Below are positions 47,001-58,183 of a stretch of DNA of 64,000 nucleotides, in pieces (position 1 is the stretch's first letter; each line of letters begins with the position of its first letter). This DNA is from Nocardia farcinica (GTDB lineage Bacteria; Actinomycetota; Actinomycetes; Mycobacteriales; Mycobacteriaceae). A program made the translations under genes and the position numbers. Under the pieces are notes generated by a model. That model had not been told where the DNA came from. It did not search any database and worked only from the letters and a program-made list of their open reading frames with translations. The stretch lies in contig NZ_LN868938.1 of assembly GCF_001182745.1 (NCBI RefSeq), positions 2,356,001 through 2,420,000 of the forward strand, read 5' to 3'.

Positions 47001-47007
47001 TCCCCCA

Positions 47008-47013
47008 ACGGTA
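47008..47013 (-). promoter_or_regulatory. -10 element for a leaderless Rv2175c-like transcript
   Basis: TACCGT followed by 7 nt (TGGGGGA) and the GTG start. The GGGGGA could also act as a weak ribosome-binding site, so leaderless status is less certain than for pgeF. Confidence 0.4.
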
Positions 47014-47150
47014 GCCGGTGCGCCGCGTCGCCCGTCACCCGGGAACCCGCAGGCACACGCCCTGCGCGACGACGGACCGGGCGCCGCCGGGGCGGATGGT
47101 TACGATCAGGGGGTCGCAGAGCGCGGCCGAGGAATGCGGAGGACCATCAC

Positions 47151-49118
47151 GTGATCGGGCAGATGCTGGACGGGCGCTACCGGATTGACGCGCCGATCGC
47201 GCGGGGCGGCATGTCCATGGTCTTCCGCGGCGTCGACACCCGACTCGACCGCCCCGTCGCCATCAAGGTGATGGACCCCAAGTTCGCGGGCGACCCGCAG
47301 TTCCTCACCCGCTTCGAGCTGGAGGCGCGCACCGTCGCCCGGCTCAAGCACCCCTCGCTGGTGGCCGTCTACGACCAGGGCGTGGACGGCGAACATCCGT
47401 TCCTCATCATGGAATTGGTGGAGGGCGGCACACTGCGCGAGCTGCTGCGCGAACGCGGCCCGATGCCGCCGCACGCGGTGCGCGCGGTGGCCGAACCGGT
47501 GCTGGCCGCGATCGGCGTCGCCCACGCCGACGGCCTGGTGCACCGCGACATCAAGCCGGAGAACGTGCTCATCTCCGATTCCGGCGAGGTGAAGATCGCC
47601 GACTTCGGCCTGGTCCGCGCGGTCGCCGCCGCCAACACCACCTCCGCCAGCGTCATCCTGGGCACCGCCGCCTACCTCTCCCCCGAACAGGTCACCGCGG
47701 GCAGCGCCGATGCGCGCAGCGACGTCTACGCCTTCGGCATCCTGATCTTCGAGCTGCTCACCGGCCGGGTGCCGTTCACCGGCGACAACTCCCTCTCGGT
47801 GGCCTACCAGCGGGTGGAGAAGGACGTGCCGAGCCCGGGACAGTTCATCGCCGGTGTGCCACCGGAATTCGACGAGCTGGTCGCCCGCGCCACCGCGCGC
47901 GAACCCGCGCACCGGTTCGCCGACGCCAACGAGATGGTCGCCGAGCTCCGCCGGATCGCGGCCGTGCTGAACCTGCCGCCGTATCGCGTCCCCGCCCCGC
48001 AGGACTCCGCCGAACATCTCAGCGCCCGCTACCGCGCCGTGCCGAGCCCGGACGGGCCGCGCACACCGGCCCCGGTCGCGGTCGCCCCGGCTCCGGCGCC
48101 GCCGCACACCCAGCACACCAAGGTGGTCACGAGCCCGCATCCGCGGCGCGACGATCCGGCGCCGTATCCGGGCCCGGCCGACCCGCGCCCGGTGGCCCAC
48201 CGCCAGCCCCCGCCGTATCCGCCCTACACCCCCGACCGGCAGCGGTCCCGGCGCACCACCCTGATCTGGGTCGCGATCGTCGCGGTGCTCACCCTGCTGG
48301 TCGGCCTCGGCGGCTGGTGGCTCGGCGTCGGCCGCTACGCCGCCGTGCCGCCGGTGGCCGGGCTCACCACCGACGAGGCCACCCAGGCCATGGCCGCCGC
48401 CGGGTTCGACGCCGAGACCAGGCCCAAGGCCTCCGACACCGTTCCGGTGGGCGGGGTGGTCGGCAGCGATCCGCCCGCCGGATCCAAGGTCACCAAGGGC
48501 TCCACGGTCGCGGTGCTGGTGTCCAACGGCAAACCCCGGGTGCCGCAGGTGCAGCCGGGCGATGCGATCGACACGGTCGTCGACCTGATCCGCGAAGCAG
48601 GACTCACCCCGGTGCAGGCCGGGGAGGCGGGCAGCAGTGCACCGGAGGGCACCCTGGCGAAGGTCGACCCGGCGCCCGGCACCGTGCTGCCGATGAACGC
48701 GCAGGTCAAGATCTTCCGCAGCAACGGCGCCCAACCGGTGCCGGTGCCGGACGTGCGCGGCAAGACCACCGAGGAGGCCATCGCCGCGCTCACCGCGGCC
48801 GGGCTCGGTGTGGGTGAGACCGTCACCCGCTACGACCGCGCGATCGAATCCGGCAGCGTGATCGGCACCGAGCCGGCCATCGGCACCACGGTCGATTCCG
48901 GCCAGGCGATCACACTGTTGGTGTCCAACGCGGTGAAGATCCCCGGCGTGCTCGGGCAGAACGTGGCCGAGGCGCGGGCGAAGCTGGAGGGACTCGGCCT
49001 GCACGTGCAGGTCCGCCAGCTCACCCCGCGTGACAGTTCGGTGGTCATCTCACAGAGTCCGTCGGCGTCGAGCAAGGTCGAGCCGGGCACCACCGTCACC
49101 CTGGTCGCCCTGCCCTGA
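47151..49118 (+). CDS. pknL: Ser/Thr protein kinase PknL with four PASTA domains
   Basis: 655 residues from the GTG at 47151 (GGAGG 8 nt upstream). Cytoplasmic kinase domain (10-270): ATP loop IARGGMSMVF, Lys39, HRDIKPEN at 131-138, DFG at 151-153. A Pro-rich linker follows, one transmembrane helix (about 369-391), then four PASTA repeats (399-655) outside, which bind muropeptides or lipid II in related kinases. M. tuberculosis PknL lacks the PASTA region, so this is the fuller form. The neighbouring DNA-binding gene identifies it as PknL. Confidence 0.92.
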   Translation: MIGQMLDGRYRIDAPIARGGMSMVFRGVDTRLDRPVAIKVMDPKFAGDPQFLTRFELEARTVARLKHPSLVAVYDQGVDGEHPFLIMELVEGGTLRELLRERGPMPPHAVRAVAEPVLAAIGVAHADGLVHRDIKPENVLISDSGEVKIADFGLVRAVAAANTTSASVILGTAAYLSPEQVTAGSADARSDVYAFGILIFELLTGRVPFTGDNSLSVAYQRVEKDVPSPGQFIAGVPPEFDELVARATAREPAHRFADANEMVAELRRIAAVLNLPPYRVPAPQDSAEHLSARYRAVPSPDGPRTPAPVAVAPAPAPPHTQHTKVVTSPHPRRDDPAPYPGPADPRPVAHRQPPPYPPYTPDRQRSRRTTLIWVAIVAVLTLLVGLGGWWLGVGRYAAVPPVAGLTTDEATQAMAAAGFDAETRPKASDTVPVGGVVGSDPPAGSKVTKGSTVAVLVSNGKPRVPQVQPGDAIDTVVDLIREAGLTPVQAGEAGSSAPEGTLAKVDPAPGTVLPMNAQVKIFRSNGAQPVPVPDVRGKTTEEAIAALTAAGLGVGETVTRYDRAIESGSVIGTEPAIGTTVDSGQAITLLVSNAVKIPGVLGQNVAEARAKLEGLGLHVQVRQLTPRDSSVVISQSPSASSKVEPGTTVTLVALP

Positions 49119-49126
49119 TCCCCGAG

Positions 49127-49152
49127 CGCGGGCCGGCGCTCCGCGGCCCGCG
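49127..49152. terminator. Bidirectional terminator-like hairpin between pknL and aroG
   Basis: Perfect 9-bp stem CGCGGGCCG (49127-49135) / CGGCCCGCG (49144-49152), 8-nt loop, located between the convergent stops at 49118 and 49170. No T-tract. Confidence 0.55.
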
Positions 49153-49169
49153 GCCCGCGCGGGGGCGTC

Positions 49170-51243
<2,074 letters not shown>

Positions 51244-51257
51244 CCCGACGCACGCGG

Positions 51258-51288
51258 CGGCCCCGGATCGGGATGCGATCCGGGGCCG
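51258..51288. terminator. Bidirectional terminator hairpin after the exoribonuclease gene
   Basis: Perfect 13-bp stem CGGCCCCGGATCG (51258-51270) / CGATCCGGGGCCG (51276-51288) with loop GGATG, between convergent genes ending at 51243 and 51301. Confidence 0.75.
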
Positions 51289-51300
51289 ACGGCGGGTGCG

Positions 51301-51480
51301 CTACGGCTGCTGATTCGGCCGGTCGAGGTAGTCCTTGGCCTTCTGCTGGCCCTTGTCCACGTGGTCGGCGTACTTGCCGCCGGTGCGCTGGTCGAACATG
51401 TCGCCGGCCTTGTCGATGCCGCCCTTGACGCGGTCGGGGTTCTTGCCGACCAACTCCTTGAGCTTATCGATAATCGACAT
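51301..51480 (-). CDS. Small antitoxin-like protein (MT0933/Rv0909 family)
   Basis: 59 residues, charged and helical: MSIIDKLKELVGKNPDRVKGGIDKAGDMFDQRTGGKYADHVD is the pattern of the MT0933-type antitoxin family, in which many members have no adjacent toxin. No toxin gene is next to it here. AGGAGG precedes the ATG at 51480. The role may be general stress or CsbD-like rather than antitoxin. Confidence 0.8.
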   Translation of the reverse strand: MSIIDKLKELVGKNPDRVKGGIDKAGDMFDQRTGGKYADHVDKGQQKAKDYLDRPNQQP

Positions 51481-51602
51481 CCGCTCCTCCTGGTGTTCTC
51501 GGCTCGCGCGGTGCACCGCGCCCTTCGGGGTGAACCCTACGCGGGCCGGCGCCCGGACATGCGGTTTCGCTATCACATCGCGATATCGCCCCCGGAACAC
51601 GG
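51481..51602. other. Gap between qcrB terminator and the small gene
   Basis: About 120 bp upstream of the antitoxin-like gene; its promoter should lie here. No clear elements were resolved. Confidence 0.3.
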
Positions 51603-51637
51603 GAAGGCCCCGAGCCGGAATCCGACTCGGGGCCTTC
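51603..51637 (-). terminator. Terminator of the ctaE-qcrCAB operon
   Basis: 12-bp stem GAAGGCCCCGAG (51603-51614) / CTCGGGGCCTTC (51626-51637), 11-nt loop, starting about 20 nt past the qcrB stop. Confidence 0.7.
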
Positions 51638-51657
51638 GAGGCCGGTGCGGTGGGCGA

Positions 51658-53289
51658 TCAGTGCCCGCCGCTGCCGCCCCTGACCTCCTGCGCGGCCTTC
51701 TCCTGCGCCTTGGCCAGCGCCTCGAGCTGCTTCTGCTCGGCGGCGTGCTCGAGTTCGAAGTTGCGCTCCGACTCCTGCGGCGGGTCGGGGAACAGGAACG
51801 AACCGGTGCCGGGCTTGCCCGCCGAACCGAGCTTGTTCATCTTCTTGGGCACCGGGGCGCCCTGGTACTCCAGCGGGATCGGGTGGCCGTGGTCGTCGAC
51901 CGGGCCCAGCGGCTGGTGCACCTCGATGTACTCGCCGTGCGGCAGGCGCTTGATCACACCGGTCTCGATGCCGTGCTCGAGCACCTGCCGGTCGCTGCGC
52001 TGCAGACCGATGCAGAACCGGTAGGTGAAGAAGTACGCCAGCGGCGGGGCGACCAGCATGCCGATGCGGCCGATCCAGGTGGTCGCGTTCAGCGAGATGT
52101 CGAACTTCAACGCGATGATGTCGTTGACGCACGACAGGGTGAGCACCACGTAGAAGGCGATCGCCATGGCGCCGATCGCGGTGCGGACCGGAGCGTCACG
52201 CGGACGCTGCAGCAGGTTGTGGTGCACGTCGTCGCCGGTGAGCCGCTTCTCGATCCACGGGTAGGCGATCAGCACGGTGAACACCAGGCCCATCACCAGC
52301 GCGACCCAGAACACGGCCGGGATGGTGTAGCGGCCCAGGTACAGCTCCCACGGCGGCATCAGGCGCGCCATGCCGTCGGTCCACATCATGTAGAAGTCGG
52401 GCTGCGAGCCGGCCGAGACCTGCGACGGGTTGTACGGACCGAGGTTCCAGATCGGGTTGATCTGGAACAGGCCGCCCATCAGACCCACGATGCCGAGGGT
52501 GAAGGCGAAGAACGCACCCTGGTCGGCGGCGAACACCGGCACGATGCGCGCGCCGACCACGTTGTTCTCGGTGCGGCCGGGGCCGGGGAACTGGGTGTGC
52601 TTCTGGTACCAGACCAGCGCGATGTGCGCGGCGATCAGCGCGAGCATGATGCCGGGGAACAGCAGCACGTGCGCGATGTACAGGCGCGGGATGATGATCT
52701 CGCCCGGGAAGTCGCCGCCGAAGATCAGCCAGTGGATCCAGGTGCCGATCACCGGGATGCCGATGGTGATGCCGGAGAACGCGGCGCGCAGACCGGTACC
52801 GGAGAGCAGATCGTCGGGCAGCGAGTAGCCGAAGAAGCCCTCGAACATCGCCAGGATCAGCAGCAGCGAGCCGATGACCCAGTTCGCCTCACGCGGCTTG
52901 CGGAACGCGCCGGTGAAGAAGATGCGGAACAGGTGGACGATGATCGACGCCGCGAACAGCAGCGCGGCCCAGTGGTGGACCTGGCGCACGAACAGGCCAC
53001 CGCGGACCTCGAAGGAGATCTGCAGCGCCGTCTCGTAGGCACGCGACATGCCGACGCCGCGCAGCGGCTGGTAGGCGCCGTCGTAGACGACGTGCGCCAT
53101 CGACGGGTCGAAGTACAGCGTGAGGTACACACCCGACAGCAGCAGGATGATGAAGCTGTAGAGCGCGATCTCACCGAGCAGGAACGACCAGTGGGTCGGG
53201 AAGACCTTGTTGATCGACCGTTTGACGAACGCGGCGGCGCGATACCGCTCGTCCATCTCGTTGGCTTGGGCTGCGACTGAAGGGCTCAT
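51658..53289 (-). CDS. qcrB: Cytochrome bc1 complex cytochrome b subunit QcrB
   Basis: Quinol-oxidising membrane core of the bcc-aa3 supercomplex. 543 residues with eight or nine helices; heme-ligand histidines in [24 protein letters not shown] and [11 protein letters not shown] plus IAHVLLFPG; the Qo-site motif appears as [10 protein letters not shown] rather than mitochondrial PEWY. A charged C-terminal extension of about 130 residues is typical of actinobacteria. Its ATG overlaps the qcrA stop by 4 nt. This subunit is the target of Q203-type inhibitors in mycobacteria. Confidence 0.97.
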   Translation of the reverse strand: MSPSVAAQANEMDERYRAAAFVKRSINKVFPTHWSFLLGEIALYSFIILLLSGVYLTLYFDPSMAHVVYDGAYQPLRGVGMSRAYETALQISFEVRGGLFVRQVHHWAALLFAASIIVHLFRIFFTGAFRKPREANWVIGSLLLILAMFEGFFGYSLPDDLLSGTGLRAAFSGITIGIPVIGTWIHWLIFGGDFPGEIIIPRLYIAHVLLFPGIMLALIAAHIALVWYQKHTQFPGPGRTENNVVGARIVPVFAADQGAFFAFTLGIVGLMGGLFQINPIWNLGPYNPSQVSAGSQPDFYMMWTDGMARLMPPWELYLGRYTIPAVFWVALVMGLVFTVLIAYPWIEKRLTGDDVHHNLLQRPRDAPVRTAIGAMAIAFYVVLTLSCVNDIIALKFDISLNATTWIGRIGMLVAPPLAYFFTYRFCIGLQRSDRQVLEHGIETGVIKRLPHGEYIEVHQPLGPVDDHGHPIPLEYQGAPVPKKMNKLGSAGKPGTGSFLFPDPPQESERNFELEHAAEQKQLEALAKAQEKAAQEVRGGSGGH

Positions 53290-54470
53290 GAACGACGCTC
53301 CCAGAAGGCCGGTCCGAGCGGCTCGATGAAGTCGCCGTTGGCGACCAGGAAGCCCTCGGAGTTGACGGTGATCGGCAGCTGCGGCAGCGCGCGAGCGGCG
53401 GGACCGAAGATCGGCTTACCCCATTCGGTCGCCGAGAACTGCGACTGGTGGCAGGGGCACAGGATCCGGTTGGTCTGCTGCTCGTACAGCGAGGTCGGGC
53501 AACCGAGGTGGGTGCAGATCTTCGAGTAGGCGAAGTAGTCGCCGAAGTTGAAGCTCTCCTGGCCCTTGCGCTTGATCGCCTTCTCGGCGTCCTCGGTGCG
53601 CAGCCGGATGAGCATCACGGCGTTGCGGATACCGCGCAGCGACTGCAGGGTCGCGTGCGAGTCCCCGCGCCACTTCTCCTTCCACGGGAAGACGGTCTCC
53701 ATGGCGCCGGCGTCCAGGTCCTCGGGGCGCACCAGCACGATGTCCTCGGGGCGACCGGTGTCGCGGCGCAGGTAGACGGTCTCGCCTTCGAAGTCGGGGG
53801 TCCAGCCCGAGACCCACAGCGGCGACTTCTCGCGCTTGGCCCACGGGTTCTTGACCATGCCGCCGACGAAGACCAGCAGCGCGCCGATGCCGAGCACGCC
53901 GACACCGGCGCCCGCGGTGCGGGTGATCATCTTGCGACGACCCAGCGTGGAGGTGTCCAACGCGTCCTGCAGCTCGGCGGCCAGGGTGCGCCGCTCCACC
54001 TCGGGCGAGGGTCCGTCGTGCCGTTCCTGGATGGAGATCTCGGCCGGGATGAACTTCTTGCGGATCAGCACCACCGCGATGCCGATGACCAGCACCGAGA
54101 TGCCGAAGGTCAGGCCGACCAGCGGGGTGAACAGGGAGTAGGCGGCGTGGCCGTCCTCCTTGTTGCCCTTGAACTCCCACGGCCAGAACAGGAACACGCC
54201 GATCAGCGCGGCGGCCGCCAGACCGGACACCGCGAACCAGAAGGTGACCTGGCGTTCGGCCCGCTTCTCGGCCCGGGTGCCCGGGACCGGGAAGCGCTCA
54301 CCGCGGTAGACGACCTCGACGCCGTCGCGGGCGGTACCGAGCTCGACGAGCTCGTCGCGCGTCATCGCGTCCAGTTCGTCCTCGGTCGGATCCACCGGCG
54401 GGTTCACCGGCTTCTTCGACAATTCTGGCCCCTCGTCCGGCCGACTCACGTCTCGCTCCTGTTCGCTCAT
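53286..54470 (-). CDS. qcrA: Cytochrome bc1 complex Rieske iron-sulfur subunit QcrA
   Basis: 394 residues with three transmembrane helices, the actinobacterial form (about residues 76-97, 113-136, 190-207). Rieske cluster ligands are in CTHLGC (319-324) and CPCHQSQF (338-345). Start ATG 54470 overlaps the qcrC stop (ATGA). Transfers electrons from QcrB to QcrC. Confidence 0.97.
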   Translation of the reverse strand: MSEQERDVSRPDEGPELSKKPVNPPVDPTEDELDAMTRDELVELGTARDGVEVVYRGERFPVPGTRAEKRAERQVTFWFAVSGLAAAALIGVFLFWPWEFKGNKEDGHAAYSLFTPLVGLTFGISVLVIGIAVVLIRKKFIPAEISIQERHDGPSPEVERRTLAAELQDALDTSTLGRRKMITRTAGAGVGVLGIGALLVFVGGMVKNPWAKREKSPLWVSGWTPDFEGETVYLRRDTGRPEDIVLVRPEDLDAGAMETVFPWKEKWRGDSHATLQSLRGIRNAVMLIRLRTEDAEKAIKRKGQESFNFGDYFAYSKICTHLGCPTSLYEQQTNRILCPCHQSQFSATEWGKPIFGPAARALPQLPITVNSEGFLVANGDFIEPLGPAFWERRS

Positions 54471-55330
54471 GATCGGGATCCGATCCACATCGCCGCACCG
54501 ACGGTCAGCACGATGCCGACGACCCAGATGGCCAGGCCCTCGGTGGCGGGACCGAAGCCGCCGAGCCCGTACCCACCGGGGGTGTTCTCCTCGGCGGCGT
54601 TCTTGATGTAGGCGATGATGTCGCGCTTCTCTTCGGGGGTCAGCTGGCGGTCGGAGAACTTGGGCATGTTCTCCGGGCCGGTCAGCATGGCCGTGTAGAT
54701 CTGCTGCTCACTCGCCGGATCCAGCGGCGGGGCGTACTTGCCCGACGACAGTGCGCCGCCCCGGCCGGTGAAGTTGTGGCACGACGCGCAGTTCATCCGG
54801 AACAGTTCCGAACCGCGGCCGATGTCGTCGCCGCGCAGGGACTCCTGGGCGATCGAACCGTCGGGGTTGCGGACGACCGTGGGGCCGCCGCCGTTGGCCG
54901 CGATGTAGGCGCCGAGCGCGTCGATCTGCTGGGCGTCGAACTTCGGCGGCTTGCGGGTGGCCTGCGCCTGGTTGGCGGCCAGCGGCATGCGGCCGGAGGA
55001 CACCTGGAAGTAGACCGCGGCCTCACCGACGCCGATGAGGCTGGGGCCGCGGTCCGGCACACCCTGCAGGTTGGCACCGTGGCAGGTGATGCAGGAGGTC
55101 TCGTAGAGCTGCTTACCCTCGCGGATCAGCGCCGACTGGTCCTGGTTGGCTGTGGCGACCTGGGGTTCGGGGGTCAACGCGGTGGCGAGGAAGCCGGCTC
55201 CGACCAGGCCCACCAGGAGCGCGAGCCCGCCCGCGACGCGACGGCGAGCGCGGCGCTGCTTGCGGGTCTTGCTGGCCTGGCCGTTCCCGGGGCTGGCGGG
55301 CTCTGGCGCTGACGGGGGAGATGAACTCAT
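54467..55330 (-). CDS. qcrC: Diheme cytochrome c subunit QcrC
   Basis: 287 residues: a basic N-terminus, one helix (about 32-52), two c-type heme sites CITCH (80-84) and CASCH (181-185), and a C-terminal anchor helix (about 263-283). In actinobacteria QcrC replaces soluble cytochrome c, passing electrons straight to the aa3 oxidase. Start ATG at 55330; 83 nt after ctaE. Confidence 0.97.
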   Translation of the reverse strand: MSSSPPSAPEPASPGNGQASKTRKQRRARRRVAGGLALLVGLVGAGFLATALTPEPQVATANQDQSALIREGKQLYETSCITCHGANLQGVPDRGPSLIGVGEAAVYFQVSSGRMPLAANQAQATRKPPKFDAQQIDALGAYIAANGGGPTVVRNPDGSIAQESLRGDDIGRGSELFRMNCASCHNFTGRGGALSSGKYAPPLDPASEQQIYTAMLTGPENMPKFSDRQLTPEEKRDIIAYIKNAAEENTPGGYGLGGFGPATEGLAIWVVGIVLTVGAAMWIGSRS

Positions 55331-55413
55331 CTGTGTCCCTTTGGAGTAGACGGAACCGACTTGTGCGAAAGAGTTGGAGCTGACCGTCCCGCGAGGACGC
55401 TCGGCCCGGCGAC

Positions 55414-56025
55414 TCAGCGAACGAAGTAGATCGTGGCGAACAACCCGATCCAGACGATGTCGACGAAGTGCCAGTAGTACGAGACGACGATCGCGGCGGT
55501 GGCCTGCGCGGGCGTGAACTTGCTGACCTTGGTGCGGATCAGCAGGAAGACGAACGCGATCAGGCCGCCGATGACGTGCAGGCCGTGGAAGCCGGTGGTG
55601 ATGTAGAACACCGAGCCGTACGCGCTGCTCGAGATCGACGTGCCCTCGTGCACCAGGTGGTAGTACTCGTAGCCCTGGCCGGCGACGAAGAACGCGCCCA
55701 TCAGGAGAGTGATGAAGTACCAGCGGCGCAGCCCGAACACGTCGCCCTTCTCCGCCGCGAACACGCCCATCTGGCAGGTGAACGACGAAGCCACCAGCAC
55801 GGCCGTGACCGGCACGGCGAGCTTGAGGTTCAGCTCGGTCGGTTCCGGCGGCCAGTTCCCGTTGGCCTGGGCACGCGCCACGAAGTACATCGCGAACAGG
55901 CCGGCGAAGAACATCAGCTCGCTCGACAGCCAGATGATGGTACCGACGCTGACCATGTTGGGCCGGTTCAGCGAGTGCACACGCTGGGTAATGGCCGATC
56001 CTGGGGTCCCTACTGCGGTCGTCAC
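55414..56025 (-). CDS. ctaE: Cytochrome c oxidase subunit III
   Basis: 203 residues, five helices, the short actinobacterial form. Motifs: [49 protein letters not shown] and the C-terminal [21 protein letters not shown]. Start GTG 56025. First gene of the ctaE-qcrCAB block that builds the bcc-aa3 supercomplex. Two palindromes lie just upstream. Confidence 0.96.
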   Translation of the reverse strand: MTTAVGTPGSAITQRVHSLNRPNMVSVGTIIWLSSELMFFAGLFAMYFVARAQANGNWPPEPTELNLKLAVPVTAVLVASSFTCQMGVFAAEKGDVFGLRRWYFITLLMGAFFVAGQGYEYYHLVHEGTSISSSAYGSVFYITTGFHGLHVIGGLIAFVFLLIRTKVSKFTPAQATAAIVVSYYWHFVDIVWIGLFATIYFVR

Positions 56026-56039
56026 AGGGGTAAGTATGA

Positions 56040-56071
56040 CTCGTCGTAGTACGACGCGAGTACCCGGGTAC
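56040..56071. promoter_or_regulatory. Two adjacent palindromes upstream of ctaE
   Basis: An imperfect inverted repeat CTCGTCGTA / TACGACGCGAG (56040-56060, two-base insertion in one arm) is immediately followed by the perfect 12-bp palindrome GTACCCGGGTAC (56060-56071). They lie 15-46 bp before the ctaE start, in the divergent region, and may be operator sites. Confidence 0.45.
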
Positions 56072-56191
56072 GAAACTTGCCCGCCCGTGTCGGAATCGGC
56101 GGGCGGCGACCGGCTCTCGACGACGCGCCCCAGCTGCGGCGACGCCAGCATGACAGGCCAGGATGAGGAGAACCTGAGACGAGGAGAAGAC

Positions 56192-56611
56192 GTGGCTGGG
56201 CGGATGTGGCGACGGCTGTTCGGGCGCGGCGGACCGGCCCCGCTCGACCCGGACCGGACGGACCTGGTGGTGCTCACCGAGAGCTTCGACGACGCCGAGG
56301 CGTGCTCGGCCGCGCTGGCGCGGGCGACCGGGCTGGACGCGGCGACACCGGCGGTGCTGCGCCATCACCTGCGGGTGCCCGCCGGACAGGTCGAGCGGGT
56401 GTGCGCGATCGCCGCCCAGGACGGCTACTCCCCCGCCGCCGCGCCCGCCGGACCCGGCCCCGACGGCCTGGTGCCGCTGCGGCTGCACCGCGTGCAGCCG
56501 ATCGACGCGCTGCACTGTTCGCAGGAACGGTCGCGGATGGCCGGGCTGGCCCAGCGCCACGACGGGCACGCCGACGGCTGGCAGGTGCTGGCGCCCGCGC
56601 CGCCGGGGTGA
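56192..56611 (+). CDS. Uncharacterised small soluble protein
   Basis: 139 residues from the GTG at 56192 (GAGGAG 5 nt upstream). No membrane segment. Contains [25 protein letters not shown] and [14 protein letters not shown], a mixed alpha/beta pattern in which two short alpha-beta units may repeat. No family recognised with confidence. Divergent from ctaE and upstream of trpD. Confidence 0.7.
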   Translation: MAGRMWRRLFGRGGPAPLDPDRTDLVVLTESFDDAEACSAALARATGLDAATPAVLRHHLRVPAGQVERVCAIAAQDGYSPAAAPAGPGPDGLVPLRLHRVQPIDALHCSQERSRMAGLAQRHDGHADGWQVLAPAPPG

Positions 56612-56760
56612 GCCGGAGCGGCGGATATCCCACGACCGCGCGGGGGCGCGCCCACTAGGCTGCTGCACGGGACCGGCGCGCGGCGCCGGTGGAGACCCGA
56701 CGTCGAGGCGCATGCGATTCCCGTGACGCGCGGGCGGGCATGCCGGAAGGATCTGGAGAG

Positions 56761-57867
56761 ATGAGCGGTCAGCGACCGGAAGCGCACGCCACTGCCGATC
56801 ACGAAGGTCGCGCGCGCAGCTGGCCGCAGGTGCTCGGCGCCCTCGCCGACGGCCGCGACCTGTCCGCCGCCGACACCGCGTGGGCGATGAACGAGATCAT
56901 GTCCGACAACGCGACCTCGGCCCAGATCGCGGCCTTCGGCGTCGCGATCAAGATCAAGGGCCCGACGCCCGAGGAGCTCGGCGGCCTGGCCACCGGCATG
57001 TTCGAGCACGCGCGGCTGGTGAGCATCGACGGCGACGCGGTCGACATCGTCGGCACCGGCGGGGACCGCTCCGGGTCGGTGAACATCTCCACGATGTCGT
57101 CGATCGTGGTCGCGGCGGCGGGGGTGCCGGTGGTCAAACACGGCAACCGGGCCGCCTCGTCCAAGAGCGGCGGCGCCGATGTGCTCGAAGCGCTGGGCGT
57201 GCGCCTCAACCTCGGGCCCGAGGCCGTGGCGCGGTGCGTGCGCGAGGTCGGGATCGGTTTCTGTTTCGCGCCCGTCTTCCATCCGGCGCTGCGGTTCGCC
57301 GGCGCGGCGCGGCGCGAGATCGGCATCCCGACCGTGTTCAACATCCTCGGTCCGCTCACCAACCCCGCGCGCCCGCGCGCGGGGCTCGTCGGCTGCGCCT
57401 TCCCCGAACTGCTCGAGGTGGTGGCGGGCGTGTTCGCCGAGCGCGGGGCCAGCGCCCTGGTGGTGCGCGGCGCCGACGGGCTCGACGAGATCACCACCTC
57501 CGACGTCACCGACACCTGGGTGGTCTCCGGCGGGCGGATGCGCCGCACCACCATCGACCCGACCAGGCTCGGCATCGCCCGCGTGGACCTGGACGCGCTG
57601 CGCGGCGGCGACGCCGAGGTCAACGCCGGGGTGGCGCGGTCGGTGTTCGCCGGTACCGCGGGCGCGGTCCGCGACGCGGTGCTGGTGAACTCGGCGGCCG
57701 CGATCGTCGCCTACGACCTGTCGCGCGGGGTGGGCGATCCCGACGCCGACGTGCACGACGCCCTCGCCGCCGGCATGGCGCGCGCCGCGGCCGCCATCGA
57801 CGGCGGCCAGGCCGCGGCGCTGCTGGAGCGCTGGGCGAAACTGTCCAACACCCTCGGCGACCGCTAG
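56761..57867 (+). CDS. trpD: Anthranilate phosphoribosyltransferase
   Basis: Second step of tryptophan synthesis. 368 residues: [18 protein letters not shown] (PRPP loop), [21 protein letters not shown] and [30 protein letters not shown] are the family signatures. ATG 56761 with GGAGAG directly upstream. It stands alone here, away from other trp genes, as in mycobacteria, where trpD also adjoins ctaE. Confidence 0.96.
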   Translation: MSGQRPEAHATADHEGRARSWPQVLGALADGRDLSAADTAWAMNEIMSDNATSAQIAAFGVAIKIKGPTPEELGGLATGMFEHARLVSIDGDAVDIVGTGGDRSGSVNISTMSSIVVAAAGVPVVKHGNRAASSKSGGADVLEALGVRLNLGPEAVARCVREVGIGFCFAPVFHPALRFAGAARREIGIPTVFNILGPLTNPARPRAGLVGCAFPELLEVVAGVFAERGASALVVRGADGLDEITTSDVTDTWVVSGGRMRRTTIDPTRLGIARVDLDALRGGDAEVNAGVARSVFAGTAGAVRDAVLVNSAAAIVAYDLSRGVGDPDADVHDALAAGMARAAAAIDGGQAAALLERWAKLSNTLGDR

Positions 57868-57902
57868 CGGTCGCTCACCCGCCGGTGCTCATTGCCCGGT
57901 GT

Positions 57903-58178
57903 TCACTCCCCGAGCGAGAAGCCGGCCTCGACGTCGGCGCGCGAATAGGACTTGAACGCGATGTGCGTGGTGGTGCGCTGCACACCGGGGGTCTTGTCGA
58001 TCCGGCCGGTGACCACCTCGGCGATCTGCTCGTGGTCGCGCACCCGCACGATCGCGATCAGATCGACGTCGCCGGCGCAGGAGTAGACCTCGGCCACGCC
58101 CTCGGTGTCGGCCACGGCCTGCGCGGTTTCCGGGATGCGGGCGTTGTCGGCGTGGATCAGCACGATCGCGGTAATCAT
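57903..58178 (-). CDS. Single-domain Lrp/AsnC effector-binding protein
   Basis: 91 residues forming only the RAM/AsnC ligand-binding domain (ITAIVLIHADNARIPETAQAVADTEGVAEVYSCAGDVDLIAIVRV), with no helix-turn-helix. Such stand-alone domains bind amino acids or partner with full Lrp proteins. The ATG is 5 nt past the stop of the DEDD exonuclease gene. TAGGCT lies 7 nt before the ATG, so an internal leaderless promoter is possible. Confidence 0.88.
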   Translation of the reverse strand: MITAIVLIHADNARIPETAQAVADTEGVAEVYSCAGDVDLIAIVRVRDHEQIAEVVTGRIDKTPGVQRTTTHIAFKSYSRADVEAGFSLGE

Positions 58179-58183
58179 GGGGA

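Noticed and set aside
51301..51480. Toxin-antitoxin pair
   Set aside because: The neighbours are an exoribonuclease conserved at this locus and qcrB; neither is a plausible cognate toxin.
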